The translations under genes and the position numbers were made by a program. A DNA stretch of 64,000 nt from Clostridiales bacterium (GTDB lineage Bacteria; Bacillota; Clostridia; Christensenellales; Aristaeellaceae): NCBI GenBank assembly GCA_004557905.1, contig SFFH01000006.1:4506-68505 (forward strand), given 5' to 3'. The stretch's first letter is position 1. Each line of letters begins with the position of its first letter. The notes below the pieces were generated by a model. The model was given only the letters and a program-made list of their open reading frames with translations. It was not told where the DNA came from and searched no databases. Of this stretch, positions 42,636-52,138 are shown piece by piece.

Positions 42636-44786
42636 GTGTACAAGGTGTATACCACTGAGCTGGCCGGCCGCAAGCTGTCCCTGGAGTTTGGCAAGTACTG
42701 CGGTCAGGCGAACGGCTCCGTGATCGTCCGCCTGGGCGACACGGTCGTCATGGTCAATGCGACCGCCGCCGAGAAGCCGCGCGAGGGTCAGGATTTCTTC
42801 CCGCTGAGCGTGGATTTTGAAGAGAAGATGTATGCCGTGGGCAAGCTGCCGGGCGGCTTCATCAAGCGCGAGGGCCGTCCTTCCGAGAAGGCGACGCTGA
42901 CCTCCCGCCTGATCGACCGTCCGCTGCGCCCGCTGTTCAACAAGGGCATCCGCAACGACGTGCAGGTCGTGGCGACCGTGCTGTCCGTCGAGCAGGACGT
43001 GACGCCGGACATCCCGGCCATGATCGGCGCCTCTGCGGCGCTGGCCGTTTCCGATATCCCGTGGGCCGGCCCGATTGCCGGCGTGAACGTCGGCCTGGTC
43101 GACGGTGAGGTCGTCATCAACCCGACCGTCGCCCAGCGCGAGGTTTCCAAGCTCAACCTGACCGTTGCCGGCACCGACGAGGCTGTGCTGATGGTGGAGG
43201 CTGGCGCGAAGGAGATCAGCGAGGAGGACATGCTCCGCGCCATCCTGACCGGCCACGAGGAGATCAAGAAGATCGTCGCCTTCCAGAAGGAGATCGTTGC
43301 CGAGATCGGCAAGGAGAAGCGCGAGTTCCCGGTCTTTGAGACCGGCGAGGACGTGAAGGAAGTCGTCCGCGCGGATTTCCTGGGCCGCATCGAGTGGGCG
43401 TTTGAGGCGTTTGACCGCCACGAGCGCAGCGACCGCGAGAAGGTCGTGGAAACCGAGGCGCACGAGAAGTACGCCGAGCGCTTCGAGGGCCGCATGGGCG
43501 AGGTCGACGATGCGCTGTACTACCTCAAGAAGGAAGTCATGCGCCGCAAGATCATCGAGCAGGGCGTGCGCCCGGACGGCCGCACCCTGACCCAGATCCG
43601 CCCGATCTGGTGCGAGGCCGGCGTGCTGCCGCGCACCCACGGTTCCGGCGTGTTCACCCGCGGCGAGACCCAGGTCATGTCCATCGCGACCCTGGCGCCG
43701 GTGTCCGAGGCGCAGGTCATCGAGGGCCTGGGCGTGGAGACCAGCGAGCGCTACATGCACAACTACAACTTCCCGCCGTACTCCACCGGTGAGGCGGGCC
43801 GCCTCAAGAGCCCGGGCCGCCGCGAGATCGGCCACGGTGCGCTGGCCAAGCGCGCGCTGGAGCCGGTGATCCCGCCGGTTGACGAGTTCCCGTACGCGAT
43901 CCGCGTCGTATCCGAGGTGCTTTCCTCCAACGGTTCTACCTCCCAGGCCTCCGTTTGTGGCTCCACGCTGGCGCTGATGGACGCGGGCGTGCCGATCAAG
44001 GCGCCGGTTGCCGGCGTGGCAATGGGCCTGATCAAGGACGTGGAGAGCGGCAAGGTCGCTGTGCTGACCGATATCCAGGGCCTGGAGGACTTCCTGGGCG
44101 ATATGGACTTCAAGGTCGCGGGCACCATGAACGGCATCACCGCGATCCAGATGGACATCAAGATCAAGGGCATCGACGAGGCGATCCTGCGCCAGGCGCT
44201 GTCCCAGGCGCTCGACGGCCGCCTGTTCATCCTGGGCAAGATGCTGGAGACCCTGCCGCAGCCGCGCGCCGAGCTGTCTCCGTACGCCCCGAAGATCGTC
44301 AGCTTCATGATCAACCCGGAGAAGATCGCCGAGGTCATCGGCCCGCGCGGCAAGATGATCAACAAGATCATCGAGGAGACCGGCGTGAAGATCGACATCG
44401 AGGACGATGGCAGCGTCTTTATCGCCACCAGCGATGCACAGGCCGCCGCAAAGGCGCGCCGCCTGATCGAGGGCATTGCCAAGGACGTCGAGGTCGGCGA
44501 GGTGTACACGGGCAAGGTCGTGCGCATGATGAACTTCGGCGTGTTCGTCGAGCTGCTGCCGGGCAAGGACGGCATGATCCACATTTCCAAGCTGGCCAAG
44601 GGCCGTGTGGAGAAGTGCGAGGACGTCGTCAAGATCGGCGATGAGCTCGAGGTCAAGGTCGTGGAGATCGACTCCCAGGGCCGCGTGAACCTCATCCGCA
44701 ACGACATCGAGTACGACAACACGGAGATGCCGCGCCGCAGCGCCCCGGGCCAGCGCCCGCCGCGCCGTGACGCCAACCGCCGCTGA
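42636..44786 (+). CDS. pnp: Polyribonucleotide nucleotidyltransferase (PNPase)
   Basis: 716 residues. A phosphorolytic 3'-5' exoribonuclease of the degradosome. Two RNase PH domains (about 1-210 and 310-540), with [32 protein letters not shown], the second-domain GETQVM and [21 protein letters not shown], followed by KH ([22 protein letters not shown]) and S1 ([28 protein letters not shown]) domains. The GTG at 42636 after AAAGGAGA is used. The C-terminal tail is Arg/Pro-rich. Confidence 0.96.
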   Translation: MYKVYTTELAGRKLSLEFGKYCGQANGSVIVRLGDTVVMVNATAAEKPREGQDFFPLSVDFEEKMYAVGKLPGGFIKREGRPSEKATLTSRLIDRPLRPLFNKGIRNDVQVVATVLSVEQDVTPDIPAMIGASAALAVSDIPWAGPIAGVNVGLVDGEVVINPTVAQREVSKLNLTVAGTDEAVLMVEAGAKEISEEDMLRAILTGHEEIKKIVAFQKEIVAEIGKEKREFPVFETGEDVKEVVRADFLGRIEWAFEAFDRHERSDREKVVETEAHEKYAERFEGRMGEVDDALYYLKKEVMRRKIIEQGVRPDGRTLTQIRPIWCEAGVLPRTHGSGVFTRGETQVMSIATLAPVSEAQVIEGLGVETSERYMHNYNFPPYSTGEAGRLKSPGRREIGHGALAKRALEPVIPPVDEFPYAIRVVSEVLSSNGSTSQASVCGSTLALMDAGVPIKAPVAGVAMGLIKDVESGKVAVLTDIQGLEDFLGDMDFKVAGTMNGITAIQMDIKIKGIDEAILRQALSQALDGRLFILGKMLETLPQPRAELSPYAPKIVSFMINPEKIAEVIGPRGKMINKIIEETGVKIDIEDDGSVFIATSDAQAAAKARRLIEGIAKDVEVGEVYTGKVVRMMNFGVFVELLPGKDGMIHISKLAKGRVEKCEDVVKIGDELEVKVVEIDSQGRVNLIRNDIEYDNTEMPRRSAPGQRPPRRDANRR

Positions 44787-44822
44787 TCCGCAACGGTAAG
44801 ACGCGTAAGTCAACAAGATCCG

Positions 44823-44861
44823 GGCTGGCTGTGAGCTGAAAGGCTCGCGGTCAGCCTTTTT
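44823..44861 (+). terminator. Terminator of pnp
   Basis: Imperfect stem GGCTG-(n)-GAGC/GCTC-(n)-CAGCC, loop TGAAAG, then TTTTT. Confidence 0.7.
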
Positions 44862-44900
44862 GCATAGCATCAATCCAATCCAAACAGAATAGGAGAAACC

Positions 44901-46163
44901 ATGAACGGAGGGTATCAGCGCATGTGCGAGGAGTTTGTCCTGTCAAATGGCGTGCGCGTGGTGGCAGAGTACATCCCGCACTTCCCGTCGGTGAGCGTGG
45001 GCCTGTGGATCGGCGCGGGCTCCATGTACGAGACGAAGGAGGAGAGCGGCCTGTCCCACTTTGTAGAGCACATGCTTTTCAAGAGCACGAAGAATCGCAC
45101 GACGAAGGAAATCGCCGTGGAGATGGACGCCATCGGCGGCCAGGTGAACGCGTTCACGGCAAAGGACTGCACCTGCTATTATGCGAAGGTCATTGCCGAG
45201 CATCTGGAGCGCGCGATGAGCCTGCTGTCTGATCTGCTGCTGAATGCGAAGATGGACGAGGCGGAGTTTGAAAAGGAGCGCGGCGTCATTCTCGAGGAGA
45301 TCGCCATGTGCGAGGACACGCCGGAGGACCTGGTGTACGATCTGCTTGCGGAGGCGTACTTCGGCGATCATCCGCTGGCGCGCCCGATCCTGGGCACGCA
45401 GGAGCAGATTGCGTCCGTCTCGCGCGAGGCGCTCATCGCGTTCCGCCAAAAGCACTACCGCCCGGACAATACCGTGCTTGCCATCGCTGGGCAGTTCGAT
45501 CTGGAAGCGTTCAAGGCCATGGCCGAGCGCGATCTGGGCGCCTGGCAGGCGACGGGCCATACGGAGGAGCCTGAGGCGGTGGACGGCTGCGACGGGAGGC
45601 TCCTGTGCAGGAAGAAGGATATCGAGCAGGTGCATATCTGCCTGGCGTATCCGGGCGTGGCACAGGATGACGACGATCTGTATCCGCTGTCGGTGCTCAA
45701 TAACCTCTTTGGCGGCGGGATGTCATCGCGTCTCTTCCAGCATATCCGCGAGGAGATGGGCGCGGCGTATTCTGTGTACAGCTATCCGTCTTCCTATGCG
45801 AACTGCGGCACGATGACCATCTATGCCGGTACGTCGCCGGAACTGGCCCAGCCGGTCATCGACGCGCTGCATGACGAAATCGCAAAGCTGCTGGACGGCG
45901 GCATCACCGACGAGGAGTTCACCATGGCGAAGGACCAGCTCAAGGTCTCCTATGTGCTGGGACTGGAGAGCAGCTCCTCGCGCATGTCCTCCATCGGCCG
46001 CAGCAAGCTGCTGCGCGGCAGGGCAATCGACCCGCAGGACGTGGTCCGGAAAATCGAGGCCGTGACCCGTGCAGACGTGGAACGCGTGATCAAGCGCATC
46101 TTCACGCAGACCTGCGCAGGCTCTGTGGTCGGCAGAGACGTCGACAAGCTGAAGGTACTGTAA
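44901..46163 (+). CDS. M16 family zinc peptidase (insulinase-like)
   Basis: 420 residues. A single-chain processing-peptidase-like protein. The inverted zinc motif HFVEHMLF (HxxEH) is present, with the distal Glu in the ERGVILEEIAMCEDTPED segment, and the second-half IREEMGAAYSVYSYPSSY follows. Firmicute homologues (YmxG-like) commonly follow pnp; the substrate is unknown. The ATG at 44901 has AGGAGA upstream; an internal ATG at 44922 also has a ribosome site. No signal peptide, so cytosolic. Confidence 0.9.
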   Translation: MNGGYQRMCEEFVLSNGVRVVAEYIPHFPSVSVGLWIGAGSMYETKEESGLSHFVEHMLFKSTKNRTTKEIAVEMDAIGGQVNAFTAKDCTCYYAKVIAEHLERAMSLLSDLLLNAKMDEAEFEKERGVILEEIAMCEDTPEDLVYDLLAEAYFGDHPLARPILGTQEQIASVSREALIAFRQKHYRPDNTVLAIAGQFDLEAFKAMAERDLGAWQATGHTEEPEAVDGCDGRLLCRKKDIEQVHICLAYPGVAQDDDDLYPLSVLNNLFGGGMSSRLFQHIREEMGAAYSVYSYPSSYANCGTMTIYAGTSPELAQPVIDALHDEIAKLLDGGITDEEFTMAKDQLKVSYVLGLESSSSRMSSIGRSKLLRGRAIDPQDVVRKIEAVTRADVERVIKRIFTQTCAGSVVGRDVDKLKVL

Positions 46164-46198
46164 ACTGGCACAATTCTCCTTCGGTCAGACTGTACAAT

Positions 46199-46227
46199 TT
46201 GACATGATTCGACAAATCGTGTACAAT
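46199..46227 (+). promoter_or_regulatory. Promoter for relQ
   Basis: TTGACA at 46199-46204, 17 bp, TACAAT at 46222-46227. Confidence 0.8.
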
Positions 46228-46260
46228 AAGGACAGAAAGACCGAAAGGAGGAGCCTGCTC

Positions 46261-46950
46261 ATGCAGGAGAGTAAAGAGGTTACATTTGCTCCATGGCTGA
46301 ACATGGAGATGATTGAAGAATTCAAGGATAATGCAAAGGACTATGCGCGGCTGATGAGCTACTACACCGCCGCGATGATGGAGATTGAGACCAAGTTCAA
46401 GGTGCTCAACATCGAGTTCAATAGAGGATACGACAGGAATCCCATCGAGAACATCAAGACCCGCCTGAAATCTCCGCAGAGCATCGTGGAAAAGATGCAG
46501 CGCATCGGAAAGCCGGCGACGGTAGAGTCCATCGAGAGGGAGCTTTCCGATGTCGCGGGCGTCAGGGTCATCTGTTCGTTTGTGGATGACATCTACAAGC
46601 TGGCCGACATGCTGGCACTGCAGGATGATATCTGTGTCCTGCGGGTCAAGGATTACATCAAGAATCCCAAGCCCAGCGGGTACCGCAGCCTGCACATGAT
46701 CGTGGAGGTGCCCATTTTCCTGTCCAAGGAGAAGCGCTACATGCGTGTGGAGGTACAGCTGCGCACGATTGCGATGGATTTCTGGGCGAGCCTGGAGCAC
46801 AAGCTGCGCTACAAGAAGGATATTCCCCAGGAGCATGCCAAGCAGATTGCCGAGCAGCTGGTGCAGTGCGCACAGACCGTCAGTGAAACCGATCAGAAGA
46901 TGCTGTCCATCCGCCGGCAGATCGAGGGGCACTATCCAAAGGTGCATTGA
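46261..46950 (+). CDS. relQ: Small alarmone synthetase (GTP pyrophosphokinase)
   Basis: 229 residues. A RelQ/YjbM-type protein with only the synthetase domain; it makes (p)ppGpp from ATP and GDP or GTP. Seen: RNPIENIKTRLKSPQSIVEKM, DVAGVRVICSFVDDIYKLADML, DYIKNPKPSGYRSLHMIVEVP and VEVQLRTIAMDFWASLEHKL, the RelA/SpoT catalytic set. No hydrolase, TGS or ACT domain. The ATG at 46261 has AAAGGAGGAG upstream. Strong own promoter and terminator, so probably controlled by stress at transcription. Confidence 0.93.
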   Translation: MQESKEVTFAPWLNMEMIEEFKDNAKDYARLMSYYTAAMMEIETKFKVLNIEFNRGYDRNPIENIKTRLKSPQSIVEKMQRIGKPATVESIERELSDVAGVRVICSFVDDIYKLADMLALQDDICVLRVKDYIKNPKPSGYRSLHMIVEVPIFLSKEKRYMRVEVQLRTIAMDFWASLEHKLRYKKDIPQEHAKQIAEQLVQCAQTVSETDQKMLSIRRQIEGHYPKVH

Positions 46951-46979
46951 GCTGCGGAAAACGATCCCTGTGTTTCTTT

Positions 46980-47006
46980 GCCGCCGGTCTTTGCAGGCGG
47001 CTTTTT
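46980..47006 (+). terminator. Terminator of relQ
   Basis: Short stem GCCGCC/GGCGGC with a 10-base loop and TTTTT. Confidence 0.7.
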
Positions 47007-47007
47007 C

Positions 47008-47036
47008 TTGCTCATTTCATGCCCGTATGCTATAAT
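47008..47036 (+). promoter_or_regulatory. Promoter for miaA
   Basis: TTGCTC at 47008-47013, 17 bp, TATAAT at 47031-47036. Confidence 0.65.
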
Positions 47037-47066
47037 CGGGGACAGAAAAGCGATGGGAGAAAGCAT

Positions 47067-47966
47067 ATGAGCAGATTACCGAAGGTTGTTGCTGTAGTGG
47101 GCACGAACGCGTCCGGCAAGAGCGCGCTGGGCATTGCACTGGCGAAGAAATACGACGCGGAGATCATCTCGGCGGATTCTCGCCAGGTGTTCCGCGGCCT
47201 CGATCTGGGCAGCGGCAAGGTCACGCCCGAGGAGACGCAGGGCGTGCCGCACCACCTGATCGACGTGCGCGAGCCCAACGAATTCTTCTCCATGGCGGAT
47301 TTCCAGCGCATGGCCTATCAGGCGATCGACGATATCCGCGGCAGGGGGCGTCTTCCGATGATTGTGGGCGGCACGGGCCTGTACGTCGATTCGGTGCTCG
47401 ACGGGTATCTGCTCTCGGACAAGGAGCCGGATCTCGCCTACCGTGCGGAACTGGAAAAGCTGACCACGCCGCAGCTGTACGACATGCTCCTTGAATTGAA
47501 GCCCGATGTGCAGGTGGAGAAGAACAACCGAAACCGCGTCATGCGCATCATCGAGCGCATCCATGACGGCGACGACGCGACGCCAGGCAAGCAGGCGAGG
47601 TTTGAAAGCCTGCGCCTGGGCGTGAGCTGGCCGCGCGAGGTGCTGGGCCGGCGCATCGACGAGCGCCTTGAGCGCCGCCTTGAGCAGGGCATGATTGAAG
47701 AGGTGCAGCGCCTGATGGACGAGGGCGCGACGACGGAGTTCCTGCTGGGCCTGGGCCTGGAGTACAGGTTCATCACGCAGTACCTGATCGGCGAAATCCC
47801 CGACAGACAGGTGATGCTCGACAAGCTGGCGATCGCCATCAAGCAGTTTGCCAAGCGCCAGATGACCTGGTTCCGCCGCAACCCGGAGATCGTGTGGCTG
47901 GACATGTCCGGCGATGCCTTCGATCAGGCATGCACGGCGGTGGATGCGTTCCTGAAAGATGAATGA
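47067..47966 (+). CDS. miaA: tRNA dimethylallyltransferase
   Basis: 299 residues. It adds a dimethylallyl group to A37 of tRNAs reading UNN codons, using DMAPP from the MEP pathway genes in this window. P-loop GTNASGKSALGIALAKKY, ISADSRQVFRGLDLGSGKV, VGGTGLYVDSVL and the C-terminal ITQYLIGE...KQFAKRQMTWFRR are present. The ATG at 47067 has GGGAGA upstream; the open frame further upstream crosses the relQ terminator. Convergent with the next gene. Confidence 0.95.
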   Translation: MSRLPKVVAVVGTNASGKSALGIALAKKYDAEIISADSRQVFRGLDLGSGKVTPEETQGVPHHLIDVREPNEFFSMADFQRMAYQAIDDIRGRGRLPMIVGGTGLYVDSVLDGYLLSDKEPDLAYRAELEKLTTPQLYDMLLELKPDVQVEKNNRNRVMRIIERIHDGDDATPGKQARFESLRLGVSWPREVLGRRIDERLERRLEQGMIEEVQRLMDEGATTEFLLGLGLEYRFITQYLIGEIPDRQVMLDKLAIAIKQFAKRQMTWFRRNPEIVWLDMSGDAFDQACTAVDAFLKDE

Positions 47967-47973
47967 GCACACA

Positions 47974-48011
47974 AAAACGCCCATGCATTGAACTGAAAGC
48001 ATGGGCGTTTT
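47974..48011. terminator. Bidirectional terminator between miaA and the MBL gene
   Basis: A perfect 13-bp stem AAAACGCCCATGC/GCATGGGCGTTTT with a 12-base loop, A/T runs on both sides. Confidence 0.88.
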
Positions 48012-48017
48012 CTGTGC

Positions 48018-48887
48018 TTACCGGATTCTTTCAACGGTCCATACGCTGCCGTCCGTCGCCAGGCGAAGCTGCTGGTTGCCGGTGAGCAGGGTTGAAATCC
48101 CGTTTTCTTTCATCTGCGTGAGGCCGTCCGTCTTCGACTGACCGCAGGTGCAGATGGCCAGACTGGGGGAGAGCATGTCAAGGAAATCCTCCTGCAGCGG
48201 CTCATAGCCGTGATGCGGGTACTTGAGGATATCGGTCTTCAGGTCGAGATGGGCCGCGTCCCCGGCCAGCAGCGTCTGCGCGGCGGCCTGGATGTCACCG
48301 GCGAAGAAGATGCGGCGCTTGCCGTACTCGATCATGAGCAGAACGGACTTGTTGTTCACGCGGGGCAGCTGCTCGTCCGTGCGCTGGTACACGGTGATGC
48401 GCGCGTCGCCGAAGGCAATCGTGTCGCCGCTGTGCACCTGGCGCAGCGGAATGCCCATCTCGTGCAGCGCGTCGTAGACCTTGAAGCGCACGTCGTCGCC
48501 GGAGGGATAGTCCTCCGGAAAGCCCAGCAGGAATTCCCCGGCGGGAATGTCCCTGAGCACATGGTTGAAGCCGCCGATGTGATCCGCGTCCGGGTGGGAG
48601 TTGAGCGCGTAGGTGAGCGAGGTGACGTTCAGGTCATCCAGCAGCGCTTTGACCTCCCGCCACTGGGTGCCGCCGCAGTCGATGAGCATCGTGTACTCGC
48701 CGCAGCGCACGAGCGCCGCATCGCAGCCGTAGACCTGGGGAAAGAAGACCTCCAGCAGCTGGGCGTCCTGCGCAAAGGCGAAGTCCGCGTTCTCGCCGCG
48801 CGTCATATCGATGATGATCGGTTCTTCTGCGCAGGCCGCGCAGGCGGCGAGCAGCAGCATCAGGCAAAGCGCCAGAATTCTCTTCAT
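48018..48887 (-). CDS. Secreted MBL-fold hydrolase (ComEC C-terminal-like)
   Basis: 289 residues. A signal sequence (MKRILALCLMLLLAACAACA) also contains a possible lipobox LAAC. The mature part is a metallo-beta-lactamase fold with SHPDADHIGG (HxDxDH), GDIQAAAQ and YPHHGY, most like the soluble domain of the DNA-uptake protein ComEC, which is seen as separate secreted proteins in many Firmicutes. It could cut DNA or phosphodiesters outside the cell. The ATG has AAAGGAG upstream. Confidence 0.85.
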   Translation of the reverse strand: MKRILALCLMLLLAACAACAEEPIIIDMTRGENADFAFAQDAQLLEVFFPQVYGCDAALVRCGEYTMLIDCGGTQWREVKALLDDLNVTSLTYALNSHPDADHIGGFNHVLRDIPAGEFLLGFPEDYPSGDDVRFKVYDALHEMGIPLRQVHSGDTIAFGDARITVYQRTDEQLPRVNNKSVLLMIEYGKRRIFFAGDIQAAAQTLLAGDAAHLDLKTDILKYPHHGYEPLQEDFLDMLSPSLAICTCGQSKTDGLTQMKENGISTLLTGNQQLRLATDGSVWTVERIR

Positions 48888-49081
48888 ACGGGTGTCGCTC
48901 CTTTGGCGTCAGCAGTCGTGCGCGCCCGGCCTGGTGAAACGCGCAGGCGCCGAATGGTAAAATACGCCGCGGCGGACAAATTTCCTGCGCAGGTCAGTCG
49001 GAAAAAGAAGGAAAACGGCTGTTTCTCATGAATTAATTAGCGATTCGCCGAAGGGGAAACGCGGCGGAAGGGAGGAATAAG

Positions 49082-50092
49082 ATGGAAAAAAACAAAAGCA
49101 AAAAACCGGAACTAATCAAGAAAACCGATTTGCAGACCATGCGCGACAACTACCAGCAGGCGGCGCTGCGCAAGGAAAAGCTGTATGTGCTGCTGGATAT
49201 GCTGGAAACGCAGCAGCTTTCGCCTGAGGAGCACGAGCGCGTCTATGAGCAGGCTGAAAAGCATATTCAGGAGCTGAAAGAGGAACGCGAGCAGATGATC
49301 CTCTACATGGCGGAGGAGACGGTGTTCCTGGATGAGGCGGAGACGCGCCTCAAGGAGATCATGCGCGTGACGAGAAAGCGCGAGAAGCGGCACATCGTCA
49401 GCCCCGCGCCGACCAATGCGCAGATCGACGCGGCGGAAAGGAAGCTGCGTCACTTCGCGCAGGGCGCCTCGTTCTACAAGCTGTTCTGGGTGTTCTTCAT
49501 CGGCTGCTTTGCCGGCGTGATCGTGGAGCGCCTGTGGTGCTTTATTCGCACGGGCACGATCGAGCCGCGCGTCGGCCTGATCTACGGCCCGCTCAATCCG
49601 GTGTACGGCATCGGCGCGCTGGCGCTGACCTGGGCGCTGTATCCGCTGCGCAACCGCTCGAAGCTGCTGTCCTTCATCGGCGGCATGATCATCGGCAGCG
49701 TGGTGGAATACGGGTGCTCGTTTGTGCAGGAGATGCTCACGGGCTCCACGTCCTGGGACTACTCGAACCAGCCGTTCAACCTGAACGGACGCATCTGTCT
49801 GTTGTACTCGGTCTATTGGGGCTTCCTGGGTGTGCTGTGGATCAAGGAGCTGTACCCGCGCATGGCAAAGGGCATCCTCAAGATTCCCAACCGGGTCGGC
49901 AAGCCGCTGACGATTGCGTTGCTCGTGTTCATGATTTTCGACTGCGTGATGTCCGGACTCAGCGTGCTGCGCTGGGTGGAGCGCCGCGCAGGCGAGCCGG
50001 CTAGCAACGGCGTCGAGGCGTACTTTGACGAGCACTATCCCGACGAACGGATGCAGGCGATCTATTCCAACCTCGTCTTCTCGGAAGAATAA
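49082..50092 (+). CDS. CmpB-like (putative ABC transporter permease family) membrane protein with coiled-coil N-terminus
   Basis: 336 residues. Residues 1-110 are charged and helical, probably coiled coil and cytosolic. From about 135 there are four to five membrane segments with the family marks YGPLNPVYGIGALALTW and VVEYGCSFVQEMLTG...WDYSNQPFNLNGRICL (PF06541-type). Despite the family name, no ABC ATPase is near and transport has not been shown; the function is unknown. The start has AGGGAGGAATAAG upstream. Confidence 0.8.
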   Translation: MEKNKSKKPELIKKTDLQTMRDNYQQAALRKEKLYVLLDMLETQQLSPEEHERVYEQAEKHIQELKEEREQMILYMAEETVFLDEAETRLKEIMRVTRKREKRHIVSPAPTNAQIDAAERKLRHFAQGASFYKLFWVFFIGCFAGVIVERLWCFIRTGTIEPRVGLIYGPLNPVYGIGALALTWALYPLRNRSKLLSFIGGMIIGSVVEYGCSFVQEMLTGSTSWDYSNQPFNLNGRICLLYSVYWGFLGVLWIKELYPRMAKGILKIPNRVGKPLTIALLVFMIFDCVMSGLSVLRWVERRAGEPASNGVEAYFDEHYPDERMQAIYSNLVFSEE

Positions 50093-50181
50093 AGTTTTTA
50101 GGAAAAAAAGGAAAATCAGCGGCAAGAAACGAAAGACATTCTTCGTCTAGTGTGTAAAGAACACGGAAAGGAAGACGGAGA

Positions 50182-50994
50182 ATGAAAAAGATTCTGGCGC
50201 TGATTTTTTGTATGCTGCTTCTGGCGGCGGGCACGGCCCTGGCGGACGGGCAGGGTGAGTGGCTCTACAGCAGGCTCAATGGCTGGATGCAGCTGGCCGC
50301 GTATGTAGGAGACTATGACGGTTATGTCGGCGTGGACGGCTGCGGCGGCGTGACATTGTCCGACGAGGTGACGGTGACGGTCATCAGCAAGAGCGCAAGC
50401 GTCTGGTCTGAGCCGCGCACAAACAGCAAGAAGCTGTCCTCCGCGGCACATGGCAAGGGGCTCTGGTGCCGGATCGACGACCAGGGCAGGCCGATCCTGC
50501 AGAATGGATTCTATGCCGTGGAGGCCGACGGAAGAGACGGATGGATCAACGCGGACTATGTCGTGCTGAACGACCTGGAGATCACGCTGCTGGAGAGCAA
50601 TGTCCCGGCGTACGTCGCGCCGGACAAGGCCTCCAAAAAGGTCGGCTCGCTGAGCAAGCTGACGAAGTACCGCGTCATCGGCTTCTACGACGATTTCTAC
50701 ATCGTCAACCTGCGCGACGCGGCTGCTGCGTACATCCCCATGAGCGTGCGCCATCGCGACAATACCTTCGACCGGAACTATCACGGAGGCGGCGGCTACC
50801 GCAGGGAGGGCACGACGTACGGCAAGACGACGCTGCGCACGGGCCCGGGCAGCCGGTATCCGGAGATGGGCACGCTGAAGGCAGGCGCGACGGTCATGGT
50901 GTACGATGTGATCGACGACTGGTATATGGTGGTCGATTCGCAGACGGGCGAGTGGGCGTTCCTCGAGCCGGGCAGCCTGAACGTTCAGCTGTGA
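50182..50994 (+). CDS. Secreted protein with SH3 domains
   Basis: 270 residues. Cleavable signal peptide (MKKILALIFCMLLLAAGTALA). Three SH3-like segments follow: VTVTVISKSASVWSEPRTNSK (about 65-135), ITLLESNVPAYVAPDKASK (about 138-185), and a C-terminal one TYGKTTLRTGPGSRYPEMG ending in GEWAFLEPGS (about 210-265). Likely cell-wall associated; no catalytic domain is visible. It is a paralog in style of the proteins at 2-592 and 62291-63352. It starts 90 bp after the membrane-protein gene. Confidence 0.82.
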   Translation: MKKILALIFCMLLLAAGTALADGQGEWLYSRLNGWMQLAAYVGDYDGYVGVDGCGGVTLSDEVTVTVISKSASVWSEPRTNSKKLSSAAHGKGLWCRIDDQGRPILQNGFYAVEADGRDGWINADYVVLNDLEITLLESNVPAYVAPDKASKKVGSLSKLTKYRVIGFYDDFYIVNLRDAAAAYIPMSVRHRDNTFDRNYHGGGGYRREGTTYGKTTLRTGPGSRYPEMGTLKAGATVMVYDVIDDWYMVVDSQTGEWAFLEPGSLNVQL

Positions 50995-51006
50995 CCGGTT
51001 AACAGC

Positions 51007-51039
51007 AAAAAAGCGCCGCTTCCGGCTTGGAAGCGGCGC
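51007..51039. terminator. Bidirectional terminator between the SH3 gene and the AEC transporter gene
   Basis: A perfect 11-bp stem GCGCCGCTTCC/GGAAGCGGCGC, loop GGCTT, with a run of six T on the minus strand. Confidence 0.85.
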
Positions 51040-51043
51040 ACGC

Positions 51044-51961
51044 TTACAGCAGCAGGCACAGCACCGGCAGCGTGATCAGCGAGAGCAGCGTGGAGACGAA
51101 AACGAGGCAGGAAGCGAACGGTGCGTCGCCGTCGTAGCGCGCGGCGAGGATGGCCGTCGTGGAGCCTGCGGGCATGCCGGAGGCGAGCACCATCACGCCG
51201 CGGACCATCGGGTCGATGGGCAGCAGCGAGAGAATCGCGAACACGGCGAGAGGGATAAGCACAAGGCGCACAAGCGTGTACCACCACATCATGCGGTCCT
51301 TCAGGTCGATGTGCTCGGCGCCGGCGAGGATGCTGCCGATGACCAGCATGGACAGGCAGGTGGTGGCGCCGCTTGCGCCGGAGAGCGCCTTCTGCAGCGG
51401 ACCGGGCAGCGAGGGATTGCCGCCGAGCATCAGCACAAAGCCGATCAGCACCGCCACGATGCACGGGTGCGTGGCCAGCTTCTTGAGCACGCTCTTCCCG
51501 TCCGTGCGCGTGAACAGGGACAATCCGGCAGACCACATCACCACGCGCTGGGGAATCAGCAGAACGGAGGTCAGCAGCGTGCCCATCGCGCCGTACACGC
51601 CGCCGATGATCGGGATGCCCAGAAAGCCGGCATTGGAGCAGACGGTGGCGTAGCGCAGGCAGGCCAGCCGCCCGGGCGACGCGCCGGGATAGAGCACGCG
51701 GCTTGAAAGCAGGTAAAACAGCTGCACGCCCAGCGACACGGCGATCATCACGCCGCAGGAGGCGAGGATGCCGACCGTCAGGTCGATCTGGAAGGAGCAG
51801 ATGATGTTGCACGGCAGGATGAAGTTGATGAGCAGATCGGACAGCGACTTGCGCCCGGCGGGCGTGATCGTGCCGATGCGGGTGAGCACGAAGCCCGCGA
51901 TGATGTAGAGAAACAGCTGCGCCTGCAGCGCGGCCATGGTTTCAAACGGAGAAGTCGTCAT
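51044..51961 (-). CDS. AEC family transporter (auxin efflux carrier-like)
   Basis: 305 residues with about ten membrane segments in two five-helix halves. Seen: FVLTRIGTITPAGRKSLSDLLINFILPCNIICSF, ATVCSNAGFLGIPIIGGVYG and the C-terminal GMPAGSTTAILAARYDGD, the family crossover motifs. Bacterial members export or take up small carboxylates such as malate; the substrate here is unknown. The start follows GAGGT closely. Divergent from cotH. Confidence 0.9.
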   Translation of the reverse strand: MTTSPFETMAALQAQLFLYIIAGFVLTRIGTITPAGRKSLSDLLINFILPCNIICSFQIDLTVGILASCGVMIAVSLGVQLFYLLSSRVLYPGASPGRLACLRYATVCSNAGFLGIPIIGGVYGAMGTLLTSVLLIPQRVVMWSAGLSLFTRTDGKSVLKKLATHPCIVAVLIGFVLMLGGNPSLPGPLQKALSGASGATTCLSMLVIGSILAGAEHIDLKDRMMWWYTLVRLVLIPLAVFAILSLLPIDPMVRGVMVLASGMPAGSTTAILAARYDGDAPFASCLVFVSTLLSLITLPVLCLLL

Positions 51962-51996
51962 AGGTACCTCACAATGCGGTTGCAGTTGATGCGCCT

Positions 51997-52025
51997 ATTG
52001 TATCGCCAAGGAAAAAGGCTGTCAA
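51997..52025 (-). promoter_or_regulatory. Promoter for the AEC transporter gene
   Basis: On the minus strand TTGACA (52020-52025), 17 bp, TACAAT (51997-52002). Confidence 0.8.
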
Positions 52026-52138
52026 GAAAACGGCAAAAAAACGCAGAAGATGAAGCTTGCTGTCAGGGCATGCACCTGAGACGGCATAACGAATGGAGAA
52101 GCACTCCCGAAATTCATCGAATGAGCGAGGTTAGCGAC

